Notes: generated from the letters alone by a model not told the origin. A stretch of DNA of 48,176 nucleotides from Akkermansia muciniphila (GCA_945861415.1 CAMAUV010000033.1:1-48176), one strand, 5' to 3'. Shown: positions 7,845 through 15,629, counted from the first letter of the stretch. Translations and numbers: made by a program.

Positions 7845-10800
7845 TCACACCCAAGCGCGCAGTTCCTTCTGCGCCTCCCACTCATCGACGGTTTGAGGCG
7901 TCACAAGGTAAACCCTACGACCGTTGATACGCATGCAGAAGTGCACAGGCGTCTTCCCCGGATGGGCTCGAATGATTCGGTGAATCGCCTGCAAATCCGC
8001 GGGACTGTCCCGTTCGCTGTCTAGCCTCAATACCAGTGGACGAATTTCCGCGATGTGAGCCTTGCCATTGCCATTATTCGTTGGTGCGGGGCCGGTTGCC
8101 TCGAGCAGACGGATGCCCTGAGCCACGAGTTGCAGGGACTCCGTCCGGCTGTCCTGTTCCACTTTGGCCGTTACCTCCACCACACTGCCTTTCGTCATGG
8201 CCTTGCCGAATTTCTCATATTCTTCACCCCAGACCATCATTTCCCGGCTACCGGTAAAGTCCTCCACGCGCATGATGGCAAACTGCTTGCCGCTCTTTGT
8301 GTACTTCACCGTGATCTCGCTTACGAAGACTCCGAACTTCGCCTTCTTCCGCTCGCGTTCATTCAGCTCCTCCAGTTCGCCAATCTTTTTGAATCCGCTA
8401 CCCTCTAGCACGCTGCGAAACTGATCAAGCGGATGTCCGCTCACGTAAAAACCCAGCAGTTCCTTTTCAGCCGCGAGCATTTCCTCCTGAGTCCATGGGG
8501 TGGCAGTGGATTCACCCGCAGGAGGCGGTGGCGCGGCCACTTCATCAAACGCCTCGCCGAAAAGTGAAAACTGCCCACTGGCCTTGTCCTTCTGAGCGCT
8601 GGCCCCGGCGGCAATGACCTGATCGATACGGGCAAAAAGTGCTGCGCGGTGATCACCCGTCCAGTCAAAAGCTCCGGCCTTGATCAGGCTCTCCAGAATC
8701 TTTTTGCTGACCGCCTTGCCCTCCACGCGGCGCGCAAAGTCATCGAGACCCTTGAACTCTCCGTTCCCATCCCGCTCGCAGATCATCATCTCCACGGCCC
8801 CTTCGCCCACCCCCTTCACCGCAGCGAGTCCATAGCGGATGCCCTCCCGACCGTCGGCAAGATGCTCCGGCTGAAATCCGAGGCCGCTGTAGTTCACATG
8901 CGGAGGCAGGATGGAAATCCCCATCGCTGCGCATTCGTTGACAAAGGTGGCAATCTTGTCGGTATTGCTTATTTCATTACTCAGCACGCCGCACATGAAC
9001 TCCACTGGATAGTTCCCCTTCAGAAAGGCGGTCTGGTAAGTGACGAGTCCGTAGGCCGCCGAGTGGGATTTGTTGAAGCCGTAGCCGGCAAACTTTTCCA
9101 GCAAGTCGAAGATCTCATTCGCGCGCTTATCAGGAATGTTGTTGGTCTTCGCGCAGCCTTCGACAAAGATTTTCCGCTGCTGCGCCATCTTTTCCGGATC
9201 CTTCTTACCCATTGCGCGCCGTAGAAGGTCCGCAGCACCGAGAGTATAGCCCGCCAGAAGGTTCGCCGCCTTTTGCACCTGCTCCTGGTAGATGAGAATG
9301 CCGTAGGTTTCATTGCTCACATCCTCCATGAGCGGATGCAGGTATTCAATCTTCTCCTTACCTTTCTTCCGGTTAATGAAGTCCGGGATGAGGTCCATGG
9401 GACCCGGGCGATAGAGTGCGAGCAGCGCGATGATGTGCTCGATGGTCTCCACGCCGAAATTCCGGCAAAGATTGGCCATGCCGCCGGATTCAAGCTGAAA
9501 AACCGCCACCGTGGCGCCTCTGCTGAGAATTTCGAAAGTCTTTTTGTCATCCAGCGGGATGTCCTCGATCCGGAAGGCAGGCGTGTGCCGGTGGATGAGC
9601 TTCACGGCATCGTTCACCACCGTGAGCGTTTTCAATCCGAGGAAGTCCATCTTGAGCATCCCCAACTCGGTGAGCGGACTCATCGCGAACTGAGTGACCA
9701 CGTCGCCTTCGTTACCGCGCGTGAGTGGGACATACTCAGTCAAGTCACAGGAACCAATGACCACGCCCGCCGCGTGCACGCCCGTCCCACGGGTCAGGCC
9801 CTCCAACTTCGTGGCGCTCTCGTAGAGCTTGGCCACGGCCGAGTCGCTTTCGATCGCGGCCTTCAAATCAGGATTTTTCTTCCGCGCATCCGCCAGTGTG
9901 ATGTTCAGTTCCTGCGGGATCATCTTGGCCACGCGATCGGTATCACCATAACTCATCCCCATGACACGCCCGACATCGCGAATGACTGATTTCGCCCCCA
10001 GTGTGCCGAAGGTAATGATCTGGCTCACGCAGCGCTCGCCATACTTTTTCCGCACGTAATCTATCACCTCCGACCGGCGCGTCTGACAGAAGTCCACGTC
10101 TATATCCGGAGGGCTGACCCGCTCGGGATTGAGGAATCGCTCAAAGATCAAACCAAAGCGCAACGGATCACAATCCGTGATCTCGAGCGCATAAGCCACC
10201 AACGAACCCGCCGCCGACCCCCGGCCCGGCCCTACCGGAATTCCGTTGTCCTTACCCCATTTGATAAAGTCCCACACAATGAGGAAGTAGCTCAGAAAGC
10301 CCATTTTCTCCATCACATCCATTTCGTAGTTCAGGCGCGACTGCAGTTCCTCCGACTCCGCCCGCTCGCCGAAACGCTTGCGTAATCCCTCACGGCAGAT
10401 ACGGCGAAAGTAGTCCGCGCGCGGCGTTCCGTCCGGCGACTCAAACTGCGGATACTTGTCGCTGCTGCTGGGGTCCAGCTTGATTTCTAGGTTGCACTTC
10501 TCCGCTATTTCGAGCGTGCTCAACAGCGCCTGAGGACAGTGCTTGAAGAGCTTGATCATCTCCTTCGGCGTTTTGAAATACACCTCCTCGCTGTAATGCA
10601 TCCGCTTCTCATCGAAGACCATTTTGCCCGTGCCGATACAGATCAATACATCGTGAGCTTCATGATCATCCCGGTCGAGGAAATGAACATCGTTCGCGGC
10701 CACCGGCTTAATCCCGAGTTCATCTGCCCACTCCAGCAATTGCGCATTGCACTTCCTCTGCATCTCCGCCACCTCGCCGGTCAGGTGATCGTGAAGTTCA

Positions 10801-11339
10801 AGGTAATAGTCTTCACCCCAGCGCTCATGAAACTTCTGCACGAGGTGCCGGGCATGATCAATCTGCCCGCCGCGGATGCTCTCATTCACCTCGCCATTCA
10901 GGCATCCGGACAGCACAATCAGACCATCGCCGTGCGCAAAGAGTGACTCGTGGTCCGTTCTCGGTTTGTAGTAGTGGCCCTCAAGGTGCGCCTCGCTGAC
11001 AATCTTAGTCAGATTCTTGAAGCCCACTTCATTCTTCGCTAGCACCGTGAGGTGATAGTTGTTCTTCTTTCCCGGGACTTCCGCCCGGTGCGACTTCTTA
11101 ACCCCTTCACCGCACACATACAATTCGCACCCGATGATCGGTTTGATTTTCGCCTTCCGGCACGCCAGGTAGAAGTCGATGGCTCCAAAAAGATTCCCGT
11201 GATCCGTCACCGCCACCGCCGGCATCCCCAGCTTCGCAGCCTTCTTCACCACATCATCAATTCGGCACGCTCCATCCAGAGTAGAATACTCGGTGTGGAG
11301 GTGCAGGTGGACGAATTGCTCAGGTAAACTGGTGGCCAT
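7845..11339 (-). CDS. dnaE: DNA polymerase III alpha subunit (DnaE)
   Basis: A 1164-residue replicative polymerase subunit (family usually about 1100-1200). The order of domains is visible: an N-terminal PHP domain opening with HLHLHTEYSTLDGA and AVTDHGNLFGA; the polymerase core with PGRGSAAGSLVAYAL and the catalytic Asp motif PDIDVDF near residues 410-417; the thumb and fingers with RRAMGKKDPEKM and FNKSHSAAYGLVTYQ; tandem HhH region; a C-terminal OB-fold (FGVFVSEITVKYTKSGKQ onwards). The start at 11339 is selected because it places the PHP motif about 10 residues in, as in other DnaE proteins; the frame extends 25 codons further upstream without family similarity. It makes DNA as the catalytic core of the replisome. 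No neighbouring replication gene is present. Confidence 0.97.
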   Translation of the reverse strand: MATSLPEQFVHLHLHTEYSTLDGACRIDDVVKKAAKLGMPAVAVTDHGNLFGAIDFYLACRKAKIKPIIGCELYVCGEGVKKSHRAEVPGKKNNYHLTVLAKNEVGFKNLTKIVSEAHLEGHYYKPRTDHESLFAHGDGLIVLSGCLNGEVNESIRGGQIDHARHLVQKFHERWGEDYYLELHDHLTGEVAEMQRKCNAQLLEWADELGIKPVAANDVHFLDRDDHEAHDVLICIGTGKMVFDEKRMHYSEEVYFKTPKEMIKLFKHCPQALLSTLEIAEKCNLEIKLDPSSSDKYPQFESPDGTPRADYFRRICREGLRKRFGERAESEELQSRLNYEMDVMEKMGFLSYFLIVWDFIKWGKDNGIPVGPGRGSAAGSLVAYALEITDCDPLRFGLIFERFLNPERVSPPDIDVDFCQTRRSEVIDYVRKKYGERCVSQIITFGTLGAKSVIRDVGRVMGMSYGDTDRVAKMIPQELNITLADARKKNPDLKAAIESDSAVAKLYESATKLEGLTRGTGVHAAGVVIGSCDLTEYVPLTRGNEGDVVTQFAMSPLTELGMLKMDFLGLKTLTVVNDAVKLIHRHTPAFRIEDIPLDDKKTFEILSRGATVAVFQLESGGMANLCRNFGVETIEHIIALLALYRPGPMDLIPDFINRKKGKEKIEYLHPLMEDVSNETYGILIYQEQVQKAANLLAGYTLGAADLLRRAMGKKDPEKMAQQRKIFVEGCAKTNNIPDKRANEIFDLLEKFAGYGFNKSHSAAYGLVTYQTAFLKGNYPVEFMCGVLSNEISNTDKIATFVNECAAMGISILPPHVNYSGLGFQPEHLADGREGIRYGLAAVKGVGEGAVEMMICERDGNGEFKGLDDFARRVEGKAVSKKILESLIKAGAFDWTGDHRAALFARIDQVIAAGASAQKDKASGQFSLFGEAFDEVAAPPPPAGESTATPWTQEEMLAAEKELLGFYVSGHPLDQFRSVLEGSGFKKIGELEELNERERKKAKFGVFVSEITVKYTKSGKQFAIMRVEDFTGSREMMVWGEEYEKFGKAMTKGSVVEVTAKVEQDSRTESLQLVAQGIRLLEATGPAPTNNGNGKAHIAEIRPLVLRLDSERDSPADLQAIHRIIRAHPGKTPVHFCMRINGRRVYLVTPQTVDEWEAQKELRAWV

Positions 11340-11532
11340 GAGCTCCGGTAGCGCCCGCGAGGGATGAGGGCAAGAGGGGCGCTCCGCCATTTGTAAACAC
11401 CCGCCAAACGGCACCCCGTCATTGCTGCGACGAAATATGCCGAACTGGTGAAACGGACCGCGTCGGACGGATGACTAAAATAAGCAAAAGAATTCCTTCC
11501 CATTCGCCCAAAAAGCCCTATTTACTGTCGGT

Positions 11533-11985
11533 GTGATCCTTGACTCCAAAGAACTCCCGCACCTTATCGTCGGTGCCTGCATGGAAGTCCACCGTCACCT
11601 CGGCCCAAGCCACATGGCCGACGCCTATCGTGACTGCCTCGCACTGGAGCTGCGCATGAAGGAGATCATTTTCCAGCGCAATACTCCCCTGCCCTTCCTC
11701 TACAAAGGCCAGAGAGTGGAGACCGGAATCCGCGTCGATTTCTTCATCGAAAAGTCCGTCATCCTCTCAGTGGAAAGCGTGGAGACGCTCACCCCCGAGC
11801 ACACAAATCGGCTCAAGAGCCAACTCAGGCTCACCGGTCATGAAGTGGGACTGCTAATCAACTTCAATGTGAAAAATCTGCGCGACGGCGTGAAGCGCAT
11901 TATCGTCGCAGAACAACCGCCCTTCTTGCATTACCACGAAGAGCCCTCCGGCGGCACCAAACCGCTGCTTGAGAAACGAGCGTAA
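11533..11985 (+). CDS. GxxExxY-type PD-(D/E)XK-like protein
   Basis: A 150-residue protein of the GxxExxY family (PDDEXK_3), common in Verrucomicrobiota and cyanobacteria and of unknown function although the fold is nuclease-like. The N-terminal VGACMEVHRHLGP and the central blocks TPLPFLYKGQRVETGIRVDFFI, LTPEHTNRLKSQLRLTG and GLLINFNVKNLRDGVKRI match the family pattern. The name-giving motif is altered: at the expected place one reads GPSHMADAY, so the Glu of GxxExxY is missing. The start is a GTG at 11533. It is transcribed divergently from dnaE. Confidence 0.85.
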   Translation: MILDSKELPHLIVGACMEVHRHLGPSHMADAYRDCLALELRMKEIIFQRNTPLPFLYKGQRVETGIRVDFFIEKSVILSVESVETLTPEHTNRLKSQLRLTGHEVGLLINFNVKNLRDGVKRIIVAEQPPFLHYHEEPSGGTKPLLEKRA

Positions 11986-12157
11986 GCCGATCCAGATGCG
12001 CCGGGAACGACGAAGCCCAAAATGGGATGACCTTCCGATTATCGAAGTGCCTACTTGCTCCGGCATAGGGGAGCCATTTGAGACGGCCTACTATTACGTA
12101 ATGGGGGCTGCCCCTCCGCCTGACCCCTGCCCCCGAAGAAAAAGACCCGTCCCGGGA

Positions 12158-12400
12158 GTGTCCTAAACTTTGTGTGCGGGCGGGCTTTGGTTACGGGGTA
12201 GTTTTTGTCCTTTCTTCCTCAGCGTGCTGAGAAGGAAAAAATCGTATTCCAAACTGGATCTCAAACTGGTTGGCCGCGGTCTTCCACGCGTGGGAGGTTT
12301 TGTTCCGTTTGGGTGTGATATTTCGCAAGGCCAGATACATCAGCATCCTGTTCGCCCCGCCGGATGGAAGCCGGACGCAGCGAGACAGACTGCACGCAGT
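12158..12400 (-). mobile_element. IS256-family transposase C-terminal remnant with IS end
   Basis: On the minus strand a frame ending at TAA 12191-12193 reads MLMYLALRNITPKR and then AWKTAANQFEIQFGIRF, which follows the C-terminal pattern of IS256-family transposases (LLYLALRNI...W..ALNQFAI.F..RF). The frame can be followed upstream to about 12370 (LPSGGANR before the Met) and then loses family character; the catalytic core is absent. Just outside the stop, around 12158-12178, the sequence gtgtcctaaactttgtgt resembles the terminal inverted repeat expected at the end of such elements. It is a decayed IS fragment; the precise borders are uncertain. The remaining bases of the 11986-12525 gap hold no recognised gene. 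Confidence 0.6.
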
Positions 12401-12463
12401 GCTGCCCGAAGGGTGGAGCGGCAGCGGCCTACTGAATTTGCAGCCGAAATTCTGGAATCTTTA
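12376..12463. repeat. Dispersed REP-like repeat, copy 1 (tentative)
   Basis: Read on the minus strand this segment starts gaatttcggctgc and continues through ccgctcca, cactgcg and gctgcgtccgg. The palindromic segment inside the IS3 element at 14711-14805 has the same order of words (gaattttggctgcc, ccgctcca, cactgcg, gcgctccgg). The two look like diverged copies of one dispersed GC-rich repeat. I have only two copies and no alignment score. Confidence 0.35.
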
Positions 12464-12525
12464 GAGACCATGCGCAGCGAAGTGCCTCCTTGCCGCAGTG
12501 GCAAAGAAAGATATGGCCCGAAGTC

Positions 12526-13134
12526 ATGATCGAAATTTCACCAGACGAAAAAATTCTGCACCGTCTGCTCGGCTCCGCCCTAGAAATGGCGGGAGCGGCA
12601 TCGCAGTGTGAAGACGTGCAGGTGCTGAATCTAGCCTGCGGTGCGTGCAAGGAAGTGGAAGTAGTCTCTGCCGCTGCCCTCGATAAACTGGGCCGCAAGG
12701 GTTCCGAACTGCGCTTTGTGGGGGCCGATATCCGCGGCGCAGGAATCAGTGAAGCCAGGGAGCGCGCACGCGCCTTGACGGAAAAAGGCGCGCAGGTCGA
12801 ATTTATGGAGGCAGACTGCTCAAAGCTCGGCGACCACGGCGAGCTTTGCCGCGAGTTTGACATGGTCTTCCTGCGCCACCAGAACTTCTGGAACGATCGG
12901 AAGGCATGGCGCAAGATTTTCCAGAACGGCATGGAGCACCTGAGCGACAGCGGTCTGCTAGTGATTACCAGTTACTTTGATCTGGAACACGAACTAGCCG
13001 TGAAAGCCATCCGTGAAGCAGGCGGCGAACTCATCTCCAGTGTGCGGAACAATGATTCCAGGGAGCTGCCCACGCCCGGGAAATCTGTAGACCGCCACCT
13101 CGCTGTTTTCCGGAAACCCGGTCGGCGTGGATGA
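12526..13134 (+). CDS. Class I SAM-dependent methyltransferase
   Basis: A 202-residue protein with a Rossmann methyltransferase pattern: motif I at VLNLACGACKE, an acidic residue ending strand 2 (RFVGADIRG), motif II/post-II (VEFMEADCSKL), and a strand-4 region (FDMVFLRHQNFWND) followed by SDSGLLVITSYFDLEH. The start at 12526 is preferred because the frame before it shows no family features and begins inside the preceding repeat region. The substrate is unknown. It is not obviously linked to neighbours; downstream lies the DUF1501 stub and the IS3 element. Confidence 0.8.
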   Translation: MIEISPDEKILHRLLGSALEMAGAASQCEDVQVLNLACGACKEVEVVSAAALDKLGRKGSELRFVGADIRGAGISEARERARALTEKGAQVEFMEADCSKLGDHGELCREFDMVFLRHQNFWNDRKAWRKIFQNGMEHLSDSGLLVITSYFDLEHELAVKAIREAGGELISSVRNNDSRELPTPGKSVDRHLAVFRKPGRRG

Positions 13135-13285
13135 AACCGCACGCACGAAAGGAACGGGCGCCTCAGATTGATAAAACACAGGTATTCACGTCTCAAATCA
13201 ACTTATACGGGCTCTGCCGCCTTCTGCTTTCCTCCCTTGGCCCGCTATTGGACGACTGCCCCGTCAGTGCCACAACTCCGGGTAG

Positions 13286-13474
13286 ATGACACCGCTCGCA
13301 ATCAACAGACGCCACTTCTTCAGCCGCACCAGTCACGGGATCGGCATGGCGGCCCTCGCATCCCTGCTGCCCAGCCGCAGTCCCGGCGCGGAAGCCAATC
13401 AGGACGCGCCCGGTCCGCATGGCACTCTGGGAAAGCCCCACTTCAACTGAGGCGGCCCCAGAAAATCAGGCCAC
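13286..13474 (+). pseudogene. DUF1501 gene, N-terminal stub
   Basis: ATG 13286 opens a 54-codon frame with the typical DUF1501 start: a twin-arginine signal (INRRHFFSRTSHGIGMAALA) followed by ASLL and a short linker with PGPHGTLGKPHF, where intact family members continue into the sulfatase-like domain. Here TGA 13448-13450 ends the frame and the IS3 element begins at 13475. The matching C-terminal stub lies on the other side of the element at 14890-15052. DUF1501 proteins normally have more than 400 residues, so the middle of the gene is missing. Confidence 0.7.
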
Positions 13475-13508
13475 TGGCTAAGCTATGATTGTGGTGTGTG
13501 GGAGCGGC
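13475..13508 (+). repeat. IS3 left terminal inverted repeat
   Basis: The left end reads tggctaagctatg, then a spacer, tggtgtg and ggagcggcg. The reverse complement of 14856-14889 shows the same words in the same order (tggctaa, ctaagctatggtgtg, ggcgcggcgg), with small internal length differences. Confidence 0.7.
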
Positions 13509-13535
13509 GTTAAAACCGAACCGAACACACACAAA

Positions 13536-13832
13536 ATGAAAGGCAAACGAAGAAGACACGACCCCGAATTCAAGGCCCGCGTGGCGCTTGAGGCGCTCAA
13601 GGGCGCTAAAACCATCCAGCAGATCGCCAAGGAATTCGACATCCACCCGGTGCAGGTTTCCGAGTGGAAGAAGACGATGGCCGAGGGAGCCGCGAGCGTC
13701 TTCGGCTCCGGTGCCGGCAAGGCCGAAGCCGAGGATTTCGAGCGCGAACGCGTCCAGCTCCACGCCAAAATCGGCCAGCAGGCCGTCGAACTGGACTGGC
13801 TGACAAAAAAGTCCAAACAACTCGGTCTGTGA
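13536..13832 (+). CDS. IS3-family transposase OrfA
   Basis: A 98-residue OrfA. It has an N-terminal helix-turn-helix typical of IS3 transposases (RRHDPEFKARVALEALKG, TIQQIAKEFDIHPVQVSEWKK) that recognises the IS ends, followed by a linker and a C-terminal leucine-zipper-like helix (LHAKIGQQAVELDWLTKKSK). The ATG at 13536 is preferred over an upstream start because it begins at the family-typical MKGKRRRHDPEFK. The stop TGA 13830-13832 overlaps the orfB GTG. A fused OrfAB transposase can be made by -1 frameshifting at 13805-13811. Confidence 0.92.
   Translation: MKGKRRRHDPEFKARVALEALKGAKTIQQIAKEFDIHPVQVSEWKKTMAEGAASVFGSGAGKAEAEDFERERVQLHAKIGQQAVELDWLTKKSKQLGL
13805..13811 (+). promoter_or_regulatory. 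Programmed -1 frameshift heptamer (A AAA AAG)
   Basis: The sequence AAAAAAG is phased exactly as A-AAA-AAG in the orfA frame (codons AAA 13806-13808 and AAG 13809-13811). A -1 slip places the ribosome in the orfB frame, which is open at this point and runs through KKVQTTRSVRDRI into OrfB. This is the classic arrangement for making the OrfAB transposase in IS3-family elements. A stimulatory RNA structure downstream was not worked out. Confidence 0.85.
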
Positions 13833-14683
13833 GGGATCGTATCGCGTTGGTGGACAAAAATCATGCCGAAATCAGCATGAGGAAACAATCCGTATTGTTA
13901 GGCGTGGCGCGTTCCACGATCACCTACAAACCCGTGGATGAGGATCCGGAAGACATCCGCATCAAACGGCTGTTGGATGAGATTTACATGAAGGATCCGT
14001 GCCTTGGCAGCCGTCGCCTAGTGACGGTGCTGGAGCGCGATTACGACATGAAGGTGGATCGCAAACGGGTCGCGCGTCTGCGGCGTGAGATGGGCCAGGA
14101 GACGATCTGGTGCAAGCCGCGGACCAGCATTCCGGACGACGGCCACCGCAAATATCCTTACCTGCTGCGCCATCTCGCCATCGACCGGCCGGACCAAGTG
14201 TGGTGCACCGACATCACCTACGTTCCAATGCCCCGAGGCCACGCCTACCTGTGCGCCGTGATGGACTGGCATTCGCGCAAGGTGCTTGGCTGGGCGCTTT
14301 CCAACACCATGGGAACCGACCTTTGCCTGGAAGCCTTGGAGAAGGCGCTGGACTCCACGGGCAAGGTCCCGGAGATCTTCAACACCGACCAGGGCTGCCA
14401 GTTCACCTCGGCGGAATGGACGGGCCGCCTGACGGATCTGGGAGTGAAAATCAGCATGGACGGCAAAGGTCGCTGGATGGACAACGTCTTCATCGAGCGG
14501 CTCTGGAGGAGCGTGAAATACGAGCGGATCTACCTGTTTGAACACGGCACGCTGCCAGCTTTGCGCGGGAGCCTAGAGGAATGGTTCGACCGCTAGAACC
14601 ACTGGCGGCCGCATGAGAAGCTCGGCAACCTGACACCAGCCGCGGTCTATCAGCAATTACCAGCAACCCCGAAAGCCGCATGA
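13829..14683 (+). pseudogene. IS3-family transposase OrfB, nonsense codon near 3' end
   Basis: The integrase-domain ORF. From GTG 13829 it shows the HTH_21 region (LLDEIYMKDPCLGSRRLV, RKRVARLRREMG) and an rve DDE core: VWCTDITYVPM (first Asp), FNTDQGCQFTS (second Asp), then MDNVFIERLWRSVKYE (Glu). The frame meets TAG at 14594-14596 in the position where the family has Tyr of the Y-NxxRPHxxL motif. It then continues NHWRPHEKLGNLTPAAVYQQ to TGA 14681-14683. A single TAC/TAT to TAG change explains it. All three catalytic residues precede the stop, but about 29 conserved terminal residues are lost, so activity is doubtful. Confidence 0.85.
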
Positions 14684-14710
14684 GCCCCCAAAAGCGCCCC
14701 AGCCCCCGGC

Positions 14711-14805
14711 GCGGCGAATTTTGGCTGCCTCCGCTCCAGGCTCCGCACTCCACTGCGCTACGCTCCGTTGCGTGCTGCGCCTTGCGCTCCGGCAGCCAAA
14801 ATTCG
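14711..14805. repeat. Palindromic REP-like element inside the IS
   Basis: A perfect 15-bp inverted repeat, cgaattttggctgcc at 14715-14729 and its complement at 14791-14805, encloses a 61-base GC-rich loop with further self-complementary words. It lies between the orfB end and the right IS end, where IS3 elements normally have little spacer. Copy 1 at 12376-12463 shows a related word order. It may be a REP-type or MITE-like repeat acquired by the IS, or a transcription terminator. Confidence 0.55.
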
Positions 14806-14855
14806 AGTCCTTCGCCACTCCATCCTTGATCCAATATCCATGATCTCCTATCAAT

Positions 14856-14889
14856 CCGCCGCGCCCCACACCATAGCTTAGTTTAGCCA
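14856..14889 (-). repeat. IS3 right terminal inverted repeat
   Basis: The segment ends tagcttagtttagcca; its reverse complement starts tggctaaactaagctatgg and continues tgtggggcgcggcgg, matching the left end at 13475 with small gaps. The base after it (14890) opens the DUF1501 C-terminal stub. Confidence 0.7.
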
Positions 14890-15052
14890 AAGAGCGGTCG
14901 GATTTTCGGGGCCGCCTCACATCCACGACCTCCACGCCACCATGCTTCACCTGCTCGGCATCGATCACGAGCGTCTCACCTACAAACATCAGGGACGCCG
15001 TTACCGACTCACCGACGTTCACGGTAAGGTCGCCAAACAAATCTTAGTCTGA
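14890..15052 (+). pseudogene. DUF1501 gene, C-terminal stub
   Basis: Immediately after the IS3 right end the frame reads GFSG then [38 protein letters not shown] and ends at TGA 15050-15052. This is the very recognisable C-terminus of DUF1501 proteins (sulfatase-like fold, Tat-exported). With the N-terminal stub at 13286-13474 it accounts for only about 110 of the more than 400 expected residues, so a deletion accompanied or followed the IS insertion. The stop overlaps the ATG of the TfoX pseudogene (TGATG). Confidence 0.8.
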
Positions 15053-15418
15053 TGAAGCATGACCCTGCCCCGGTCGATAACGCACCTGATCTGCTCCGCC
15101 CGCTCTTCAGGGCAGAAACCAAAAAATGTGCTCGGCGGCTGGGGATTCTACGGGGACGCGCCCTTCTTTGCTCTCATCGCCGATGGCCGCCTTTATTTCA
15201 AATCCGCCCCCTGCAATGTTCAGGAATTCCTTAGTGGCGGTCTGGATCAGTGGGTGTAGTCCACAGACAAAGGCTTTCTGAAAATGGGCTACTATGCCGC
15301 CTCCTAAGAAGGGGTGGAAAACCCGGTCAGAATGATCGCATGGGGCCGCAAAGACCACGCCGCCGAAGAAGAACCCGCCGCAAAGGAGCGCACCGACACT
15401 GGGAAAAAGACTGCCTAA
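15052..15418 (+). pseudogene. TfoX N-terminal-domain protein, broken
   Basis: ATG 15052 starts MKHDPAPVDNAPDLLRPLF..., and after a frameshift at the A6 run 15121-15126 the sequence continues GGWGFYGDAPFFALIADGR and LYFK, the signature of TfoX/Sxy N-terminal domains. The later family segment (LKMGYY.A, ENPVRMIAWGRK) is also present, but TAG 15257-15259 and TAA 15305-15307 interrupt the frame before its natural TAA 15416-15418. TfoX proteins regulate competence in some bacteria, but small single-domain homologues are widespread and uncharacterised. One frameshift and two nonsense codons make this a clear pseudogene unless the sequence is in error. Confidence 0.85.
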
Positions 15419-15462
15419 AAACAGAAGTGAAAAATCCCTTGCCGACCCGGCGCACTAGCCTA

Positions 15463-15492
15463 TTGACACCGCGCACGCAGGCCCAGTCAGAG
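15463..15492 (+). promoter_or_regulatory. Possible tRNA promoter (-35 TTGACA)
   Basis: A perfect TTGACA hexamer at 15463-15468 lies about 46 bases before the tRNA-Phe. A suitable -10 hexamer is not clear at 16-18 bases spacing (the sequence there is GC-rich, with tcagag or gagtaa as weak options), so this is a tentative call. Confidence 0.25.
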
Positions 15493-15514
15493 TAACTGGA
15501 AGCATAGTGATAAT

Positions 15515-15590
15515 GGCTCGATAGCTCAGTCGGTAGAGCAGAGGATTGAAAATCCTCGTGTCGGCGGTTCGAATCCGTCTCGAGCCACCA
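15515..15590 (+). tRNA. tRNA-Phe (anticodon GAA), CCA encoded
   Basis: The 76-base sequence folds as a standard cloverleaf: 7-bp acceptor stem GGCTCGA/TCGAGCC, D-arm with AGCTC..GAGC, anticodon stem gagga/tcctc around ttGAAaa, and a T-arm with GGTTCGAATCC. Discriminator A and an encoded CCA end follow the acceptor stem. The anticodon GAA reads Phe codons. The gene stands alone; no terminator was recognised downstream. tRNA genes are common integration sites, and an aconitase fragment lies 40 bases beyond, but I found no repeat of the tRNA 3' end elsewhere in the window. Confidence 0.97.
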
Positions 15591-15629
15591 CCTTAAGGAT
15601 CAAAGGGTTATGCAGGCGGTATCGTTCAA

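Larger units (their letters stand above)
13475..14889 (+). mobile_element. IS3-family insertion sequence, complete with both ends
   Basis: A 1415-bp element bounded by imperfect terminal inverted repeats that begin TGGCTAA on the left and end TTAGCCA on the right, the TG...CA ends expected of IS3. It has the two-ORF layout of the family: orfA (helix-turn-helix, leucine zipper) and orfB (DDE integrase) in the -1 frame, with an A-AAA-AAG slippery heptamer before the orfA stop. No flanking target duplication is visible (cac on the left, aag on the right). The element separates the two stubs of a DUF1501 gene. orfB carries an internal stop near its end, so the copy may be inactive. About 170 bases between orfB and the right end hold an unrelated palindrome. 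Confidence 0.9.

Noticed and set aside
12170..12529. Plus-strand frames between the GxxExxY and methyltransferase genes
   Set aside because: They are shadows of the IS256 remnant and repeat sequence on the other strand.
13470..14895. Target-site duplication around the IS3 element
   Set aside because: The bases next to the ends (cac and aag) do not match; no duplication of 3 or 4 bases is present.
15052..15418. Stop-codon readthrough or a changed genetic code to explain in-frame stops
   Set aside because: Intact genes in the window end with TAA, TAG and TGA alike, so reassignment is unlikely.
15515..15590. tRNA-Phe as attachment site of an island ending near 29.7 kb
   Set aside because: No second copy of the tRNA 3' end and no integrase gene were seen, so only a weak hypothesis remains.
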